Positions 51,753 to 61,270 of a DNA stretch of 64,000 bases are shown here, piece after piece. The position numbers and the translations under genes are program-made. Within the stretch, counting starts at the first letter, position 1, and each line of letters opens with the position of its first letter. The notes below the pieces were generated by a model that was not told where the DNA came from, searched no databases, and saw only the letters and a list, made by a program, of their open reading frames with translations. Source of the stretch: Alcanivorax sp. S6407 (lineage in GTDB: Bacteria; Pseudomonadota; Gammaproteobacteria; Pseudomonadales; Alcanivoracaceae); contig NZ_JALKBH010000002.1 of the NCBI RefSeq assembly GCF_023016115.1, forward strand, positions 1,140,624 to 1,204,623. The letters are read 5' to 3'.

Positions 51753-53570
51753 ATGCGCATAATCTGGCTGTGGATCTTTCTTTTCGCCCTTCCCTGTTCC
51801 GGACAAGCTGCTGCTGAAACCGCCTTTACCCGCATCACTCAGGCACAGTTTCTCTATACCGAACATTCAACCACCCAGATACCTGATGGCAATTGGCAAA
51901 ACACCACACTGCCGTTCTCGGGCTCCTACTCCCAGACAAAGGGCACTTTCTGGTTTCGATTCCAGCTTGATTCGCTGCCCGAAGAGCATCGAGACAGTCT
52001 TTTCGTCAGTAATCACGTCTTTGATATCAGTATTTTTCTGAACGGCCATCCCTCCGGCGATACCCAGCGCCTCGATGGCAGGGAGTCCACCGGCTGGAAT
52101 CACCCCTTCTACACCCGATTGCCCGCAGCCCACTGGCAGGACTCCGGCAATGAACTGGTCATCCGGATTCGCAGCGGCGAACCCAATGCCGTGTTATCAC
52201 CGCTGATCATCGGCGATCAGGACGTGCTGCTGTCCCACTATCAACGGGCGGTGTTACAGAAAATCAGCATCGCCGAATGGAGCATGATCACCTGCCTGGT
52301 CATGGGCAGCTTCACCCTGTTCATCTGGGTGCTGAGACGTAGCGACAGGCTGTATCTGTACTTCTCCCTGCTCTGCTTCAGCTGGTCGATAGTAATGTTC
52401 TACCTGGCCGTTCCGTTTGCCCCCATCGATCACGGAACATGGTTACGTTTTGTCTTCTACTGCGTGGATCTGTCCGGCTTTTTTCTTTTCATGTTCCTGT
52501 ACAAGCTGATGGCACTGGACAGGCCATTACTGAGAAACACCGCCATCGCCACCATTATGCTTTCCGGTGTAATCCTGGCCATCATGCCCATGCACCTTCA
52601 TACCCTGATCATCACCCTGGTACATGGCCTGCATCTGGCGCTGGTGGTTTATCTGCTGGTCATTGGCACGCGCATCGCCCTGCGCAAGCGCAGTAAGGAA
52701 TTAATGCTGTTGATCCCCGGGTTCCTGATGATCGCCCTGCTGGTGCTGCACGACATCTACGCCTTTCAGGTTGCGGCACAACAACCTGGCCGATTACCGG
52801 AAGGTACCTATATGCAGTACGGGTTTGCCGTATTGCTGATACTGATATTCGCCCACCTGGTTCGCACCTTTGTACGCGCCCTGAATCACAGCGAAACCCT
52901 CAACAGCCAGCTGGAAACGCGTGTCGCCGAAATTTCCGCATCACTGGAACAAAGCTATGCGGAAAACCATGCCCTGGCCCTCTTCAACCACGCCCAGCAG
53001 GAACGCCAGAAAGTCTACCGGGACCTGCACGATGACGTGGGCGCCAAGCTGCTCTCCATCCTCCATTCCCGTGCCCCGGATGAAAAATCCCTGCTCGCCA
53101 GGGAGGCGCTGTCCTCGCTACGGGAAACCGTGAATCAGAGCAAACGGGATATCATTCCGCTCAATGAGCTGATCGCCAACGCCGTCACCGAAACCGAGAA
53201 CCGGCTGAGCCATGCCGGAATCGCTTTCCAGTACGACACTTGTGACGATATCCCCGATACACCCGCAGATCCCGCCAAGGCCTATCACCTCAGCCGTATT
53301 CTTCGCGAGCTGACCTCCAACATCATCAAGCATGCCGGTACAGGGCAGGCACGACTGCGCTGCGAAATTGCGAACAACACTCTCAGCCTGGTCATCAGTG
53401 ACGAAGGCCCCGGGCTCCCGGAAGACGTGGAACAGCGCGGCATGGGCCTGGCTAACATCCGTCATCGGGCAGAGGAAATAGGCGCTACTGTGGAATGGAG
53501 CCGGAAACGCACTATCGGCTGTCAGTGCAGTCTGACGATCCCACTGGCTTCAATGGCATTAAGTTACTGA
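51753..53570 (+). CDS. 7TMR-DISM sensor histidine kinase (HisKA_3 type)
   Basis: 605 residues. Signal peptide about 1-20, a periplasmic 7TMR-DISM extracellular beta domain (about 25-170), seven transmembrane helices (about 180-375), a coiled coil and a NarX-like kinase core: phospho-His in YRDLHDDVGAKLL (about 425-437), an N-box ELTSNIIKHAG and a G-box DEGPGL and GMGLANIRHRA. The sugar or carbohydrate-like ligand of such domains is unknown. No LuxR-type response regulator is adjacent, so it is an orphan kinase here. Confidence 0.9.
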   Translation: MRIIWLWIFLFALPCSGQAAAETAFTRITQAQFLYTEHSTTQIPDGNWQNTTLPFSGSYSQTKGTFWFRFQLDSLPEEHRDSLFVSNHVFDISIFLNGHPSGDTQRLDGRESTGWNHPFYTRLPAAHWQDSGNELVIRIRSGEPNAVLSPLIIGDQDVLLSHYQRAVLQKISIAEWSMITCLVMGSFTLFIWVLRRSDRLYLYFSLLCFSWSIVMFYLAVPFAPIDHGTWLRFVFYCVDLSGFFLFMFLYKLMALDRPLLRNTAIATIMLSGVILAIMPMHLHTLIITLVHGLHLALVVYLLVIGTRIALRKRSKELMLLIPGFLMIALLVLHDIYAFQVAAQQPGRLPEGTYMQYGFAVLLILIFAHLVRTFVRALNHSETLNSQLETRVAEISASLEQSYAENHALALFNHAQQERQKVYRDLHDDVGAKLLSILHSRAPDEKSLLAREALSSLRETVNQSKRDIIPLNELIANAVTETENRLSHAGIAFQYDTCDDIPDTPADPAKAYHLSRILRELTSNIIKHAGTGQARLRCEIANNTLSLVISDEGPGLPEDVEQRGMGLANIRHRAEEIGATVEWSRKRTIGCQCSLTIPLASMALSY

Positions 53571-53617
53571 GACGCCTCCGGACCACCCAATACACGAACC
53601 CGGGCCCTGAAGAGGCA

Positions 53618-54250
53618 CTACAAACCCGCAATCAGAGCCCGCACCGTAGCCCGCTTGATCATTTCCGGGTCTCCCCAGGGATACTCGGGAATGGTGATCA
53701 GATTCATCGCCACTCCCTGCATGCCGCACATCAGTACACTCTGTTTTTCATCCGGATCACCATCGCCAAGTACACCCAGCGCCTGTGCATCCACCACCGC
53801 CTGCCGTAATACCTGAAAGCCTTCCTGAATACCGGAGCTGTCCACGAAGTAGCTTTCGTCCTCTGACTGGGGCTGATCCTCAATCAGGAAAATAGCGCGG
53901 TAATCGTCGGGACGTGACAACCAGAAATCCAGATAAGTCAGACACATGGCCTCCAGACGATCAGCCGGTTCGGTGCTATCGGCGCAATGCTGCAGACCCG
54001 CGATCAACTCGGCAAAGATCTCCCCCCAGATATGCAGTAGCAGCTGCCGCTTGCCGGGAAACAACTTGTACAGCGCTGCCGGCGAGCAGTCCGCCAACGC
54101 CGCAATCTTGCGCATGGATACGCCGTGATAGCCCTCCTCGGCAAACAAGGTACGCGCTGCATTGATAATCCTTTCGCGGCTGTCGGCCGCCTGTTTCTGG
54201 CTGCGGGGCGGGCGGCCCCGACGAGTCGGTTTGGACGGGTTTGAGATCAT
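53618..54250 (-). CDS. TetR family transcriptional regulator
   Basis: 210 residues. A basic AT-hook-like N-terminus (TRRGRPPRSQ) is followed by the helix-turn-helix VSMRKIAALADCSPAALYKL (about 44-63) and a TetR_C_13-like ligand domain. Divergent from a flavin amine oxidase. The 20-bp dyad between them should be its operator. Confidence 0.9.
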   Translation of the reverse strand: MISNPSKPTRRGRPPRSQKQAADSRERIINAARTLFAEEGYHGVSMRKIAALADCSPAALYKLFPGKRQLLLHIWGEIFAELIAGLQHCADSTEPADRLEAMCLTYLDFWLSRPDDYRAIFLIEDQPQSEDESYFVDSSGIQEGFQVLRQAVVDAQALGVLGDGDPDEKQSVLMCGMQGVAMNLITIPEYPWGDPEMIKRATVRALIAGL

Positions 54251-54260
54251 GGCTTGACTT

Positions 54261-54280
54261 TTAGTGAACGCGTTTACTAA
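54261..54280. promoter_or_regulatory. TetR operator dyad
   Basis: TTAGTGAACGCGTTTACTAA is a 20-bp palindrome with one mismatched pair, located 10 bp from the tetR start and 49 bp from the amine oxidase ATG. Symmetry, length and position fit a shared operator. Confidence 0.75.
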
Positions 54281-54329
54281 ATTATATGTCCTGCACCTCA
54301 CAAATCAAACAGCAATGTGCGAGAACACC

Positions 54330-55694
54330 ATGAACCATACCGATCTGGAGCAAGATGTCATTATTGTTGGCGCCGGCCTGGCCGGGCTGAAAGCTGCCCT
54401 TGAGCTCCAAAAGTCCGGCAAACGGGTGCTCGTACTGGAAGCCCGCGACCGCGTCGGCGGGCGCTCCATGCCAGGCGAGATTGCCGGGCAAACCATTGAT
54501 CTGGGTGGCCAGTGGGTGGGACCGCAACAAACCCTGTTGCTGGAGCAGGCAGCCACCCTTGGGGTGAAAACCATGCCGCAGTACACCGCCGGAGCCAGCA
54601 TCCTGTCCATGGATGGCAAACGCAGCACCTACACTTCCGACATCCCCAAGCTGCCGTTCCTGTCGCTCATGGAGCTGGCCCTGCTGGAACGGCGCTGGAA
54701 CAAGGAAATGCAGAGCCTGCCCACTACGGCAGAGCCCTGGCTGGCCGCCAAGGCAGAACAGTGGGATTCACAGACTCTGGAAAGCTGGATCCTCAGCCAC
54801 GTGCATACCCGTGGAGCCCGGGAGTTCGCCCGCACCATCACCCGCGCCGTGCTCTGCGCCGAACCCCGTCAGGTCTCCTACTTGTGCTTTCTCGAATACC
54901 TGCGTCAGGGAAAGAGCCTGGAAACATTGATCGCCACCGAAGGCGGTGCACAGCAGGACAAATTCGTGGGCGGGGCTTGGCAGATCCCGCAACGCATGGC
55001 AGAACAACTCGGCGATGCGGTTCTTCTCAATTCCCCGGTTCAGGCCGTGGAGCAACACCACGACAGCGTGACCGTGATCAGCAACGGCGTGCGCTATCAC
55101 GCCTACCACCTGATCATGGCCGTGCCCCCCGTACTGGCAGCCAAGATCCAGTTCAACCAACCACTGCCCAGCAAACGCAGCGCATTGCTGGAGCGCATGC
55201 CCATGGGCTCGGTGATCAAGATCCATATGGCCTACGAGAAACCCTTCTGGCGACATCGCGGCCTCAACGGCGCCGTGGTCAGCAACGACCGGGCATTCAA
55301 TGTCGTCTTTGACCAGTCACTGGATGATGACGGCATGGGCGTGCTGGTGGGCTTTATGGATGCAGACCACGCAATCGCCATGAGCGGCAAGGATGAAGCC
55401 ACCCGTCGTCAGCAGGCGATCACCGATCTGGTTCATTACTTCGGTCCGGAAGCAGCCAATCCCATTGCCTACGTGGAACAGGACTGGACGGCGGAGCCGT
55501 GGAGCCGCGGTTGCTATGTGGCCCACACCGCGCCCGGCGTCATCACCTCGTTTGGAGATACCTTGCGAGAACCCTGTGGCCGCATTCATTGGGCAGGAAC
55601 GGAAACCGCCACCGAATGGTGCGGCTATCTGGATGGGGCGCTGCAGTCAGGCATCCGCGCGGCCAGAGAAGTCATCAATCGACAGCAAGGCTAA
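54330..55694 (+). CDS. Flavin monoamine oxidase family protein
   Basis: 454 residues. N-terminal FAD-binding DVIIVGAGLAGLKAALELQ (about 9-27) with EARDRVGGRS, and the C-terminal FAD motif IHWAGTETATEWCGYLDGA (about 425-443). Oxidises a primary or polyamine to an aldehyde with H2O2, cytosolic. The Cys near the end may be the covalent flavin site of MAO-type enzymes (inference). An upstream ATG at 54315 is also possible; neither has a strong ribosome site. Controlled by the divergent TetR. Confidence 0.88.
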   Translation: MNHTDLEQDVIIVGAGLAGLKAALELQKSGKRVLVLEARDRVGGRSMPGEIAGQTIDLGGQWVGPQQTLLLEQAATLGVKTMPQYTAGASILSMDGKRSTYTSDIPKLPFLSLMELALLERRWNKEMQSLPTTAEPWLAAKAEQWDSQTLESWILSHVHTRGAREFARTITRAVLCAEPRQVSYLCFLEYLRQGKSLETLIATEGGAQQDKFVGGAWQIPQRMAEQLGDAVLLNSPVQAVEQHHDSVTVISNGVRYHAYHLIMAVPPVLAAKIQFNQPLPSKRSALLERMPMGSVIKIHMAYEKPFWRHRGLNGAVVSNDRAFNVVFDQSLDDDGMGVLVGFMDADHAIAMSGKDEATRRQQAITDLVHYFGPEAANPIAYVEQDWTAEPWSRGCYVAHTAPGVITSFGDTLREPCGRIHWAGTETATEWCGYLDGALQSGIRAAREVINRQQG

Positions 55695-55739
55695 TCAAAG
55701 AAGAAGCGCAGAGGAGGCCGGACCTCCCCTGCTCAACCT

Positions 55740-56888
55740 TCAGGCCTTGCCCGGATCAATCAGAATCTTGGCGTGCTGCTCGGGATTCCCCAGTGCGGCA
55801 AAGGCATCGTCCACACCGGACAACCCCACCGTGCCGGTAATCAACGGATCCACGTTCACCTTGCCTTCGGCAATCATGTGTAACGCATCGCGGAACTCGA
55901 TGGGCATGTAGCCCAGCGTGAAGCGCAAATCGATTTCCTTGTTGATGGCATTCACCGGGTAGATCTGATCCTGTTTCATGCACACCCCGGCCACCACGAT
56001 ACAGGAGCGCAGCGGCGCTTCGGCGATGATGCTGTCGATCATCCCCGGCACACCTACACACTCAAAAATTACCGGGCGTTTGGGATTGGTCACCCCCGCC
56101 ACTTCGGCGGCCCGCCACAACGGCTCCCAGGGCAGTGGCGTCATGCGCAGCATGGCCATGCCGTCCAGCGCCATCTCGAACAGCTGCGGAGCGTTCACCA
56201 CAAAGCCCCGCTTTTCCAGCCCGTCATAGGGGCTGCCCTGGGTCGGGTCCACCACCACATGGGCGCCCATGGCCTTGGCCAGCTTGCGGCGTGTCGGAGA
56301 AAAATCACTGGCCACGATATGCTTCACGCCCTTGGCCTTGAGCATGGCGATCACCCCCAGACCAATGGGGCCACAGCCAATCACGATGGCGGTGTCACGG
56401 CGACTGATGCCGGAGCGATTTACCGCATGGAGCGACACCGCCATGGGCTCGGTCAGCGCCGCATGATCATCGGAAATGCCGTTGGTGACCGGGAACGCCA
56501 GCGACTCTTCCACCAGCACGCGCTCGGCATAAGCCCCCGGCGCCTGGGTCGACAAGCCGGTCAGGTGCGCCACCCCGTTGTTACGGCGCATGGGCATGGC
56601 CACCACCCGCTTGCCGGGCTTCCAGCGGCGATGCGTGCGCGGCCCGTAGTCGGCAATTTCGCCCACAAACTCATGGCCCAGCACCACATGCTCATGGCTG
56701 CGCATGATATGCGGATAACCGACACGTTCGGTAGCTTCCGCCAGTTCATCGGCATGATGACGGGCATGCAGATCCGATCCACAAATCCCGCAACGCAACA
56801 CGTTCAGCAGTATCTGCCCTTTCTCAGGCTGCGGCTCGGCCACATCCTGCACTTCAAACTCACCGTGATGACAGACCACTGCTTTCAT
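55740..56888 (-). CDS. Zinc-binding alcohol dehydrogenase (medium-chain, MDR)
   Basis: 382 residues. The catalytic zinc ligands are in LRCGICGSDLH (about 32-42) and VLGHEFVGE (about 69-77); the NAD-binding motif is VIGCGPIGLG (about 171-180). The four-cysteine structural zinc lobe of classical ADHs appears to be missing. Substrate unknown. AGAGGAAC precedes the ATG at 56888. Convergent with the amine oxidase gene; an aldehyde/alcohol link is possible but unproven. Confidence 0.9.
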   Translation of the reverse strand: MKAVVCHHGEFEVQDVAEPQPEKGQILLNVLRCGICGSDLHARHHADELAEATERVGYPHIMRSHEHVVLGHEFVGEIADYGPRTHRRWKPGKRVVAMPMRRNNGVAHLTGLSTQAPGAYAERVLVEESLAFPVTNGISDDHAALTEPMAVSLHAVNRSGISRRDTAIVIGCGPIGLGVIAMLKAKGVKHIVASDFSPTRRKLAKAMGAHVVVDPTQGSPYDGLEKRGFVVNAPQLFEMALDGMAMLRMTPLPWEPLWRAAEVAGVTNPKRPVIFECVGVPGMIDSIIAEAPLRSCIVVAGVCMKQDQIYPVNAINKEIDLRFTLGYMPIEFRDALHMIAEGKVNVDPLITGTVGLSGVDDAFAALGNPEQHAKILIDPGKA

Positions 56889-57067
56889 GTTTGTTCCTCT
56901 GGCAACGCAATCGGGATCAGACTCCAGTCTCGCTATCTGCGCCTGCGAAAACAGGTCGCGAGGAGCCAATTGTCGGGTTGGATAACACCTTGAATCACCA
57001 AGGCGTCACATGCATTGGCCCCAAAAGCCTGATGCGCTACTCACTGGCGTTGCTGCGTGCCGAGTGA

Positions 57068-57339
57068 TTAAGGAGCCTCTGAATAACTCCTTGCATGCTC
57101 AGTCTTTCAGGCTGATTCACAATCTAGGCGCACTTTTGAAGGCATGCTGGTTGCCTGTCGAGAAAGTGCAACAACGAGTGTGGATCAGCCTGAAAGACCC
57201 GGAGGGCGTGGCCTGGAGCGCCCATCTGCTGCGCCTTGCCTCTCGGAAAGGGCACCACCCTGACCATCGAGACAAGACACAACAGTTGCACGCTCCAGGC
57301 CACGCTGAGTACGCAAGGAGTTATTCAGAGGCTCCTTAA
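57068..57339. mobile_element. 272-bp inverted-repeat element (MITE-like), second family
   Basis: Perfect 27-bp terminal inverted repeats (57068-57094 and 57313-57339; ends TTAAGGAGCCTCTGAATAAC). An internal inverted pair at 57103-57121 and 57179-57197 has one mismatch (TCTTTCAGGCTGAT core). No transposase is encoded; an open frame across it has no recognisable product. The right end supplies the TAA of the adjacent oxygenase gene. A related single end, with three differences in 28, lies at 58005-58032. Confidence 0.82.
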
Positions 57340-57956
57340 CGATCCACCACCAGATTGAAAGCAATGGAAATGCGCGGGCGCTCGCCCTTGTAAGGCGCCA
57401 CCATGTGGGTCAGGAAGGAGGGGAACAACAGCAGGGTTCCGGTCACTGGCTGGTACGACACGTTGGGGGGCCGCTTCCATTCCTTCCCCATGGGCAGGGG
57501 ATCGAAAAACAGGATCTGACCACCCAGATCGCCCTTGTCGGATCTGGCCGCATCCCCGGCATCCACATAAAACACCCCGGACCAGGTGCAAGGCATGTGT
57601 TCATGGGGGGCATTCCAGTCCCCTTTCTCATTCATATTGGCCCACGCCGCCACCATGCGGATGTCCTTGAACTCACGCTCCGCTTCGAAATCCTTGATAC
57701 AGGCACTGGCCACCTGCAGCAGGCTGACCATGATGCCGTTGAGCAACGGCTCTTCCTTGAGATGCAGATCATCACTGGAATGCCAGCCGCCTTGGTTACT
57801 GCGCACACTGCCACGATCTTCCTCACGAAGGCGGTGCAAACAGGTGATCAGCGCAGCCTGATGTTCGGAAAATGCCGGCAGATGCTTGTCGTAAATCGGT
57901 ATACCGAAATGCCATCGCCCCTGAATTGACGATGGATCGCCGGAAGTGCTCCCCAT
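57336..57956 (-). CDS. TIGR02466-type 2OG-Fe(II) oxygenase family protein
   Basis: 206 residues. Fe/2OG site: NAPHEHMPCTWSGVFYVD (about 115-132, His and acidic ligand), distal His in LTHMVAPY and Arg in RPRISIAFN (about 193-201). The TIGR02466 family is a putative oxygenase of unknown substrate. The stop codon comes from the terminal repeat of the neighbouring MITE-like element, so the C-terminus may have been trimmed or altered by that insertion. Confidence 0.82.
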   Translation of the reverse strand: MGSTSGDPSSIQGRWHFGIPIYDKHLPAFSEHQAALITCLHRLREEDRGSVRSNQGGWHSSDDLHLKEEPLLNGIMVSLLQVASACIKDFEAEREFKDIRMVAAWANMNEKGDWNAPHEHMPCTWSGVFYVDAGDAARSDKGDLGGQILFFDPLPMGKEWKRPPNVSYQPVTGTLLLFPSFLTHMVAPYKGERPRISIAFNLVVDR

Positions 57957-58004
57957 GCTTTTCTCCAGTCAGATAACACGGTTCGTCATGACCGCTAAAA
58001 GGTA

Positions 58005-58068
58005 TTAAAGCGCCTCAGAATAACTCCTTGCAGGCCCCCAACGCTGCCAGACGCCGGATGCCCGACGC
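58005..58068. repeat. Solo MITE-2 end plus heptad array
   Basis: 58005-58032 matches the 57068 terminal repeat with three mismatches and is followed at 58041-58068 by four 7-bp units (ACGCTGC, CAGACGC, CGGATGC, CCGACGC). The remaining sequence up to 58344 shows no gene I can support. Confidence 0.6.
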
Positions 58069-58344
58069 TCAAAAAGACGCCCTTGGCGATTTCGGCAAGC
58101 ATTTCTCAGGCCGCAGGGACCTGCTTTCACCGCATCAACCACTAGGTGAAATCCGCAATGAACCCATTAATAACATCCAGGCTGGCCCCTCCCCTCCCTC
58201 ATTAGTATGAATTTCGCCCGGATGCATAGAGCAGGAAAAGCAACTTTGCTAGCGTCGACGAACGTCGCGCTTTTTGTCAGCGGCCCAGGCGCTCTTGTGG
58301 GGGATGACCGCAGGAATCCGTATAACCATAAAAGGGATCATATT

Positions 58345-60783
58345 ATGAACGCACTCCTGCCACCTTCATTTTCACGCACGGCGCTGGCCGCAGCGATCAG
58401 CTTCACGGTCAGCGCAGCCCGCGCCGACGAGTTTATCGTGACCAACCTCGATGCCAGCCTTAGTGAAGGCAGCCTGTCAGCCCAGATTATTGCTGCCAAT
58501 AACAACCCCGGGGCTGACACCATCACCTTTTCGGTAACCGGCACCCTCTACACGAACAGCTCATATCTTCCCAGAATCAAGGAAGATCTCAGCATCATCG
58601 GGCCAGGCCAGGACAGTTTGATCATTGACGCCGGCGAAGGCGGTGCAGAGGGCACACTGTTCGGCACCAACCTTGCCAACAGTTTGTCTCTCTCCGGACT
58701 CACTATTACCAATGCCGACAATGGGGTCTTACATGCCGATGCCGGTACAGATGTGACGCTTGATAACGTCACCATCAGGGACAGCAGCACATCCTTTCCC
58801 GATCTTATCTTTCTCACTGAAGGTGCAGACCTGACCATTGAAAACAGCAAGCTGCATAACATCACCATGTTCAGCAACAGCGCTATCATCCATCAAAACC
58901 AGGGCAGCAATGGCCTGACGCTAAGCAACACCCAGTTCACGGACAACAGCACAGAGAGTCAGCCCATCCTGGTGAACGGTGCCGATCTGGTGGTGGAAAA
59001 CAGCCGCTTTGATAACAATTCCGGCTACGGTGCTGGCGTGCTCAAACTGACTGGTGTCAACGAGGCCTCCATTACCGGCTCCACCTTCACCAACAATACC
59101 GTCACCGATCAGCATGGCGGTGCTATCAGTGCCAACCTCAGCAACCTGATCGTCACCAATAGTACGCTGAACAAGAACACCGCCAGCATGGGCAGCGGTG
59201 GCGCCATCAACCTTGAAAATGACAGCACCATGGAGCTTACCGGCTCTACCGTGAGCCAGAATACCTCTGCCAGCCGGGGCGGCGGCATCCGATCCAGCCA
59301 AAGCGCTTTCGCCATCAATTTCAGTCAAATCACCAACAACGCAGCCGATCCGGATAACCTGGGCGGATACGAAGGCGGCGGCATTGAAGCCACCGGCGGC
59401 AGCGTCTCTATTTCCGATTCGCTGATCTCGGGAAACACCGCTGCCGGCTATGGCGGCGGGGTCAGTTTGTCATCACCCGCGGTCACCGTTATGGGCACTG
59501 AAATCAGCCAGAACAGTGCAAAAGATTCAGGCGGAGCCTTCCTGAATGTCTCCGGGGGTAATCTCACCGTGATGCGATCACGGTTCATCGCTAACACTGG
59601 CGAGGGCAACGCTTCTACCGCTGGAGCCGTCACGGTTTATGATGCGTCTCCAGAGTCCAGCATTCTGTTTGATGACACCACGTTTTCCCAAAACGTGGGA
59701 ACTGCCGGCCCCGCCATTCACTTTGATCTCAGCAAACTCGACACAACGCTAAGCGTAAGCGACTCTACATTCAGTGATAACCAGGGTGCGGACAAAGCCG
59801 CCATCATCTTCGACGCAGGTGAGTACTCTGCCGATCTCTCAGTACTGGTTGAGAATTCCACTTTCTCGAACAACACAGCCAGTAACGCCACAGCCGGCAT
59901 TATCTTTGGGCCATTTACCGATACGGCAATAACGCACTCCACCTTCGTGAATAACAGCGGCGACAGTGAAAACTCTGTCCAGATACACGCGCCAGCCAGT
60001 TATGAGTCTGGCGCAGAAGCGATGAGCATGAGCTTCACTGCAATGGCATCAACCAACAGCCGTGACATTCTCGTGGGGGGCAGCGCCTATTTCCCCAGCG
60101 GCACCGATGCGCTCAATCTGGAAGGCAGCAACAACATCATCCAGAACGGCATTGATCTGGTGGCCGCCTCGGCGGACAACACCACCGGCCTGACAGAACT
60201 TGATCCCGGCCTGGCACCGCTGGCCGACAACGGGGGCTATACGCTCACCCACGCCCCGCTCAGTGATACCAGCAATACCGTGGCATTGGCTGCCACCGGT
60301 ACCCGGCCCAATGGTAACCGGGATCAACGTGGCGCCCTCAACACGGATGCCGAATCCGACATCGGCGCGGTGGAATACAACACCAACACGCCACCGGAAC
60401 TTGCCATCAACATTGGCAGCGAAGTATCCGGCGTGGTGAATGTGCCGATTCCCGACATCCAGCTCTTTGACTTTATTACCGATGCCGATGGCGATGATCT
60501 GACCATTGGCCAGATCACAGGGCTACCGCCCGGCATGGGCGCCAACAAGGAAACCGGCATCATCAGTGGCACGCCGACAACCCCGGGCACCTTCCTGGTC
60601 ACGGTGATCGTGAGCGACAATGGCGACCCGGTGATGAGCCGTGTCTTTACCGGCAAAGCCGTGATTACGGAAACCGCACCCGCGACTATGCCCATTATCA
60701 GCAGTGGCGGCGGTGGCGGATCAGCGTCCTGGCTGTGGCTCTCCCTGCTGGGCCTGCTCGGCTTGCGTCGCAACCGATCCTGA
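58345..60783 (+). CDS. Secreted beta-helix protein with GlyGly-CTERM sorting signal
   Basis: 812 residues. Signal peptide to about residue 28 (FTVSAARA). A right-handed beta-helix made of NNT/GGGI-type repeats spans about 30-670, and a putative Ig/cadherin-like domain about 690-775 (FITDADGDDLTIGQITGLPP). The C-terminus GGGGGSASWLWLSLLGLLGL plus RRNRS is a typical GlyGly-CTERM, the target of rhombosortase, leading to surface display through type II secretion. AAGGGA precedes the ATG at 58345; an upstream in-frame start at 58207 would mask the signal peptide. Likely an adhesin or surface polymer-binding protein. Confidence 0.85.
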   Translation: MNALLPPSFSRTALAAAISFTVSAARADEFIVTNLDASLSEGSLSAQIIAANNNPGADTITFSVTGTLYTNSSYLPRIKEDLSIIGPGQDSLIIDAGEGGAEGTLFGTNLANSLSLSGLTITNADNGVLHADAGTDVTLDNVTIRDSSTSFPDLIFLTEGADLTIENSKLHNITMFSNSAIIHQNQGSNGLTLSNTQFTDNSTESQPILVNGADLVVENSRFDNNSGYGAGVLKLTGVNEASITGSTFTNNTVTDQHGGAISANLSNLIVTNSTLNKNTASMGSGGAINLENDSTMELTGSTVSQNTSASRGGGIRSSQSAFAINFSQITNNAADPDNLGGYEGGGIEATGGSVSISDSLISGNTAAGYGGGVSLSSPAVTVMGTEISQNSAKDSGGAFLNVSGGNLTVMRSRFIANTGEGNASTAGAVTVYDASPESSILFDDTTFSQNVGTAGPAIHFDLSKLDTTLSVSDSTFSDNQGADKAAIIFDAGEYSADLSVLVENSTFSNNTASNATAGIIFGPFTDTAITHSTFVNNSGDSENSVQIHAPASYESGAEAMSMSFTAMASTNSRDILVGGSAYFPSGTDALNLEGSNNIIQNGIDLVAASADNTTGLTELDPGLAPLADNGGYTLTHAPLSDTSNTVALAATGTRPNGNRDQRGALNTDAESDIGAVEYNTNTPPELAINIGSEVSGVVNVPIPDIQLFDFITDADGDDLTIGQITGLPPGMGANKETGIISGTPTTPGTFLVTVIVSDNGDPVMSRVFTGKAVITETAPATMPIISSGGGGGSASWLWLSLLGLLGLRRNRS

Positions 60784-60799
60784 GTCTGCGTTTGAAATA

Positions 60800-60828
60800 A
60801 AAAAACCGCCTTCCAGGCGGTTTTTTTT
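60800..60828 (+). terminator. Terminator of the GlyGly-CTERM gene
   Basis: Stem AAACCGCC/GGCGGTTT with loop TTCCA, followed by a T run. Confidence 0.9.
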
Positions 60829-60840
60829 GCCGCTCTGCGG

Positions 60841-61085
60841 CCGCAGCACGCTTCATGCATCACGCAAAGATCAAAATCAGATTTACCACAGAGGTCACAG
60901 AGTTTACTGAGGGCGAATTGCGACGTGTTGCTGTTCTTGTTTTAGGAGCCCCATTGGAGGGGCGAACAAAATCCAGGATCATCCCCCCTTCGTTCCGCAA
61001 GCTGCCCCATGGCATCAATTTCACTCAGGGTGGAGCAAAGCGCAGCAGCGGATTCCCGCAAACCTGCGATGAACCTTTTTGTCAT
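60841..61085. repeat. Composite repeat, uninterrupted copy
   Basis: Heptad array 60841-60868 (ACGCTTC, ATGCATC), a 9-bp-period block around 60888-60912 (CACAGAGGT), an AGGAGCCCC/GGGGC hairpin and a tail ending near GGTTCATCGC in reverse. It is the inverted copy of 48667-49190 without the MITE. No gene in 60784-61270. Confidence 0.8.
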
Positions 61086-61270
61086 CTTGTCGCTCGCCCC
61101 AACCACTGACGCTGAGGCGGTTACCACTTGCGGTTTCAGGATGTCACTAGCAATAACCGCCATCCCTTGCTCGCTTCACTCTTTTTCTACAGATAACATC
61201 GTTTACTAAGCCGGTACTTCACCGATGGATTCAGGCAACCACCACCCGCCAGAATGGCATTTATCCAGAG

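Noticed and set aside
57010-57339. 109-codon frame across the second inverted-repeat element
   Set aside because: It follows the element's repeats, has no ribosome site and resembles no transposase.
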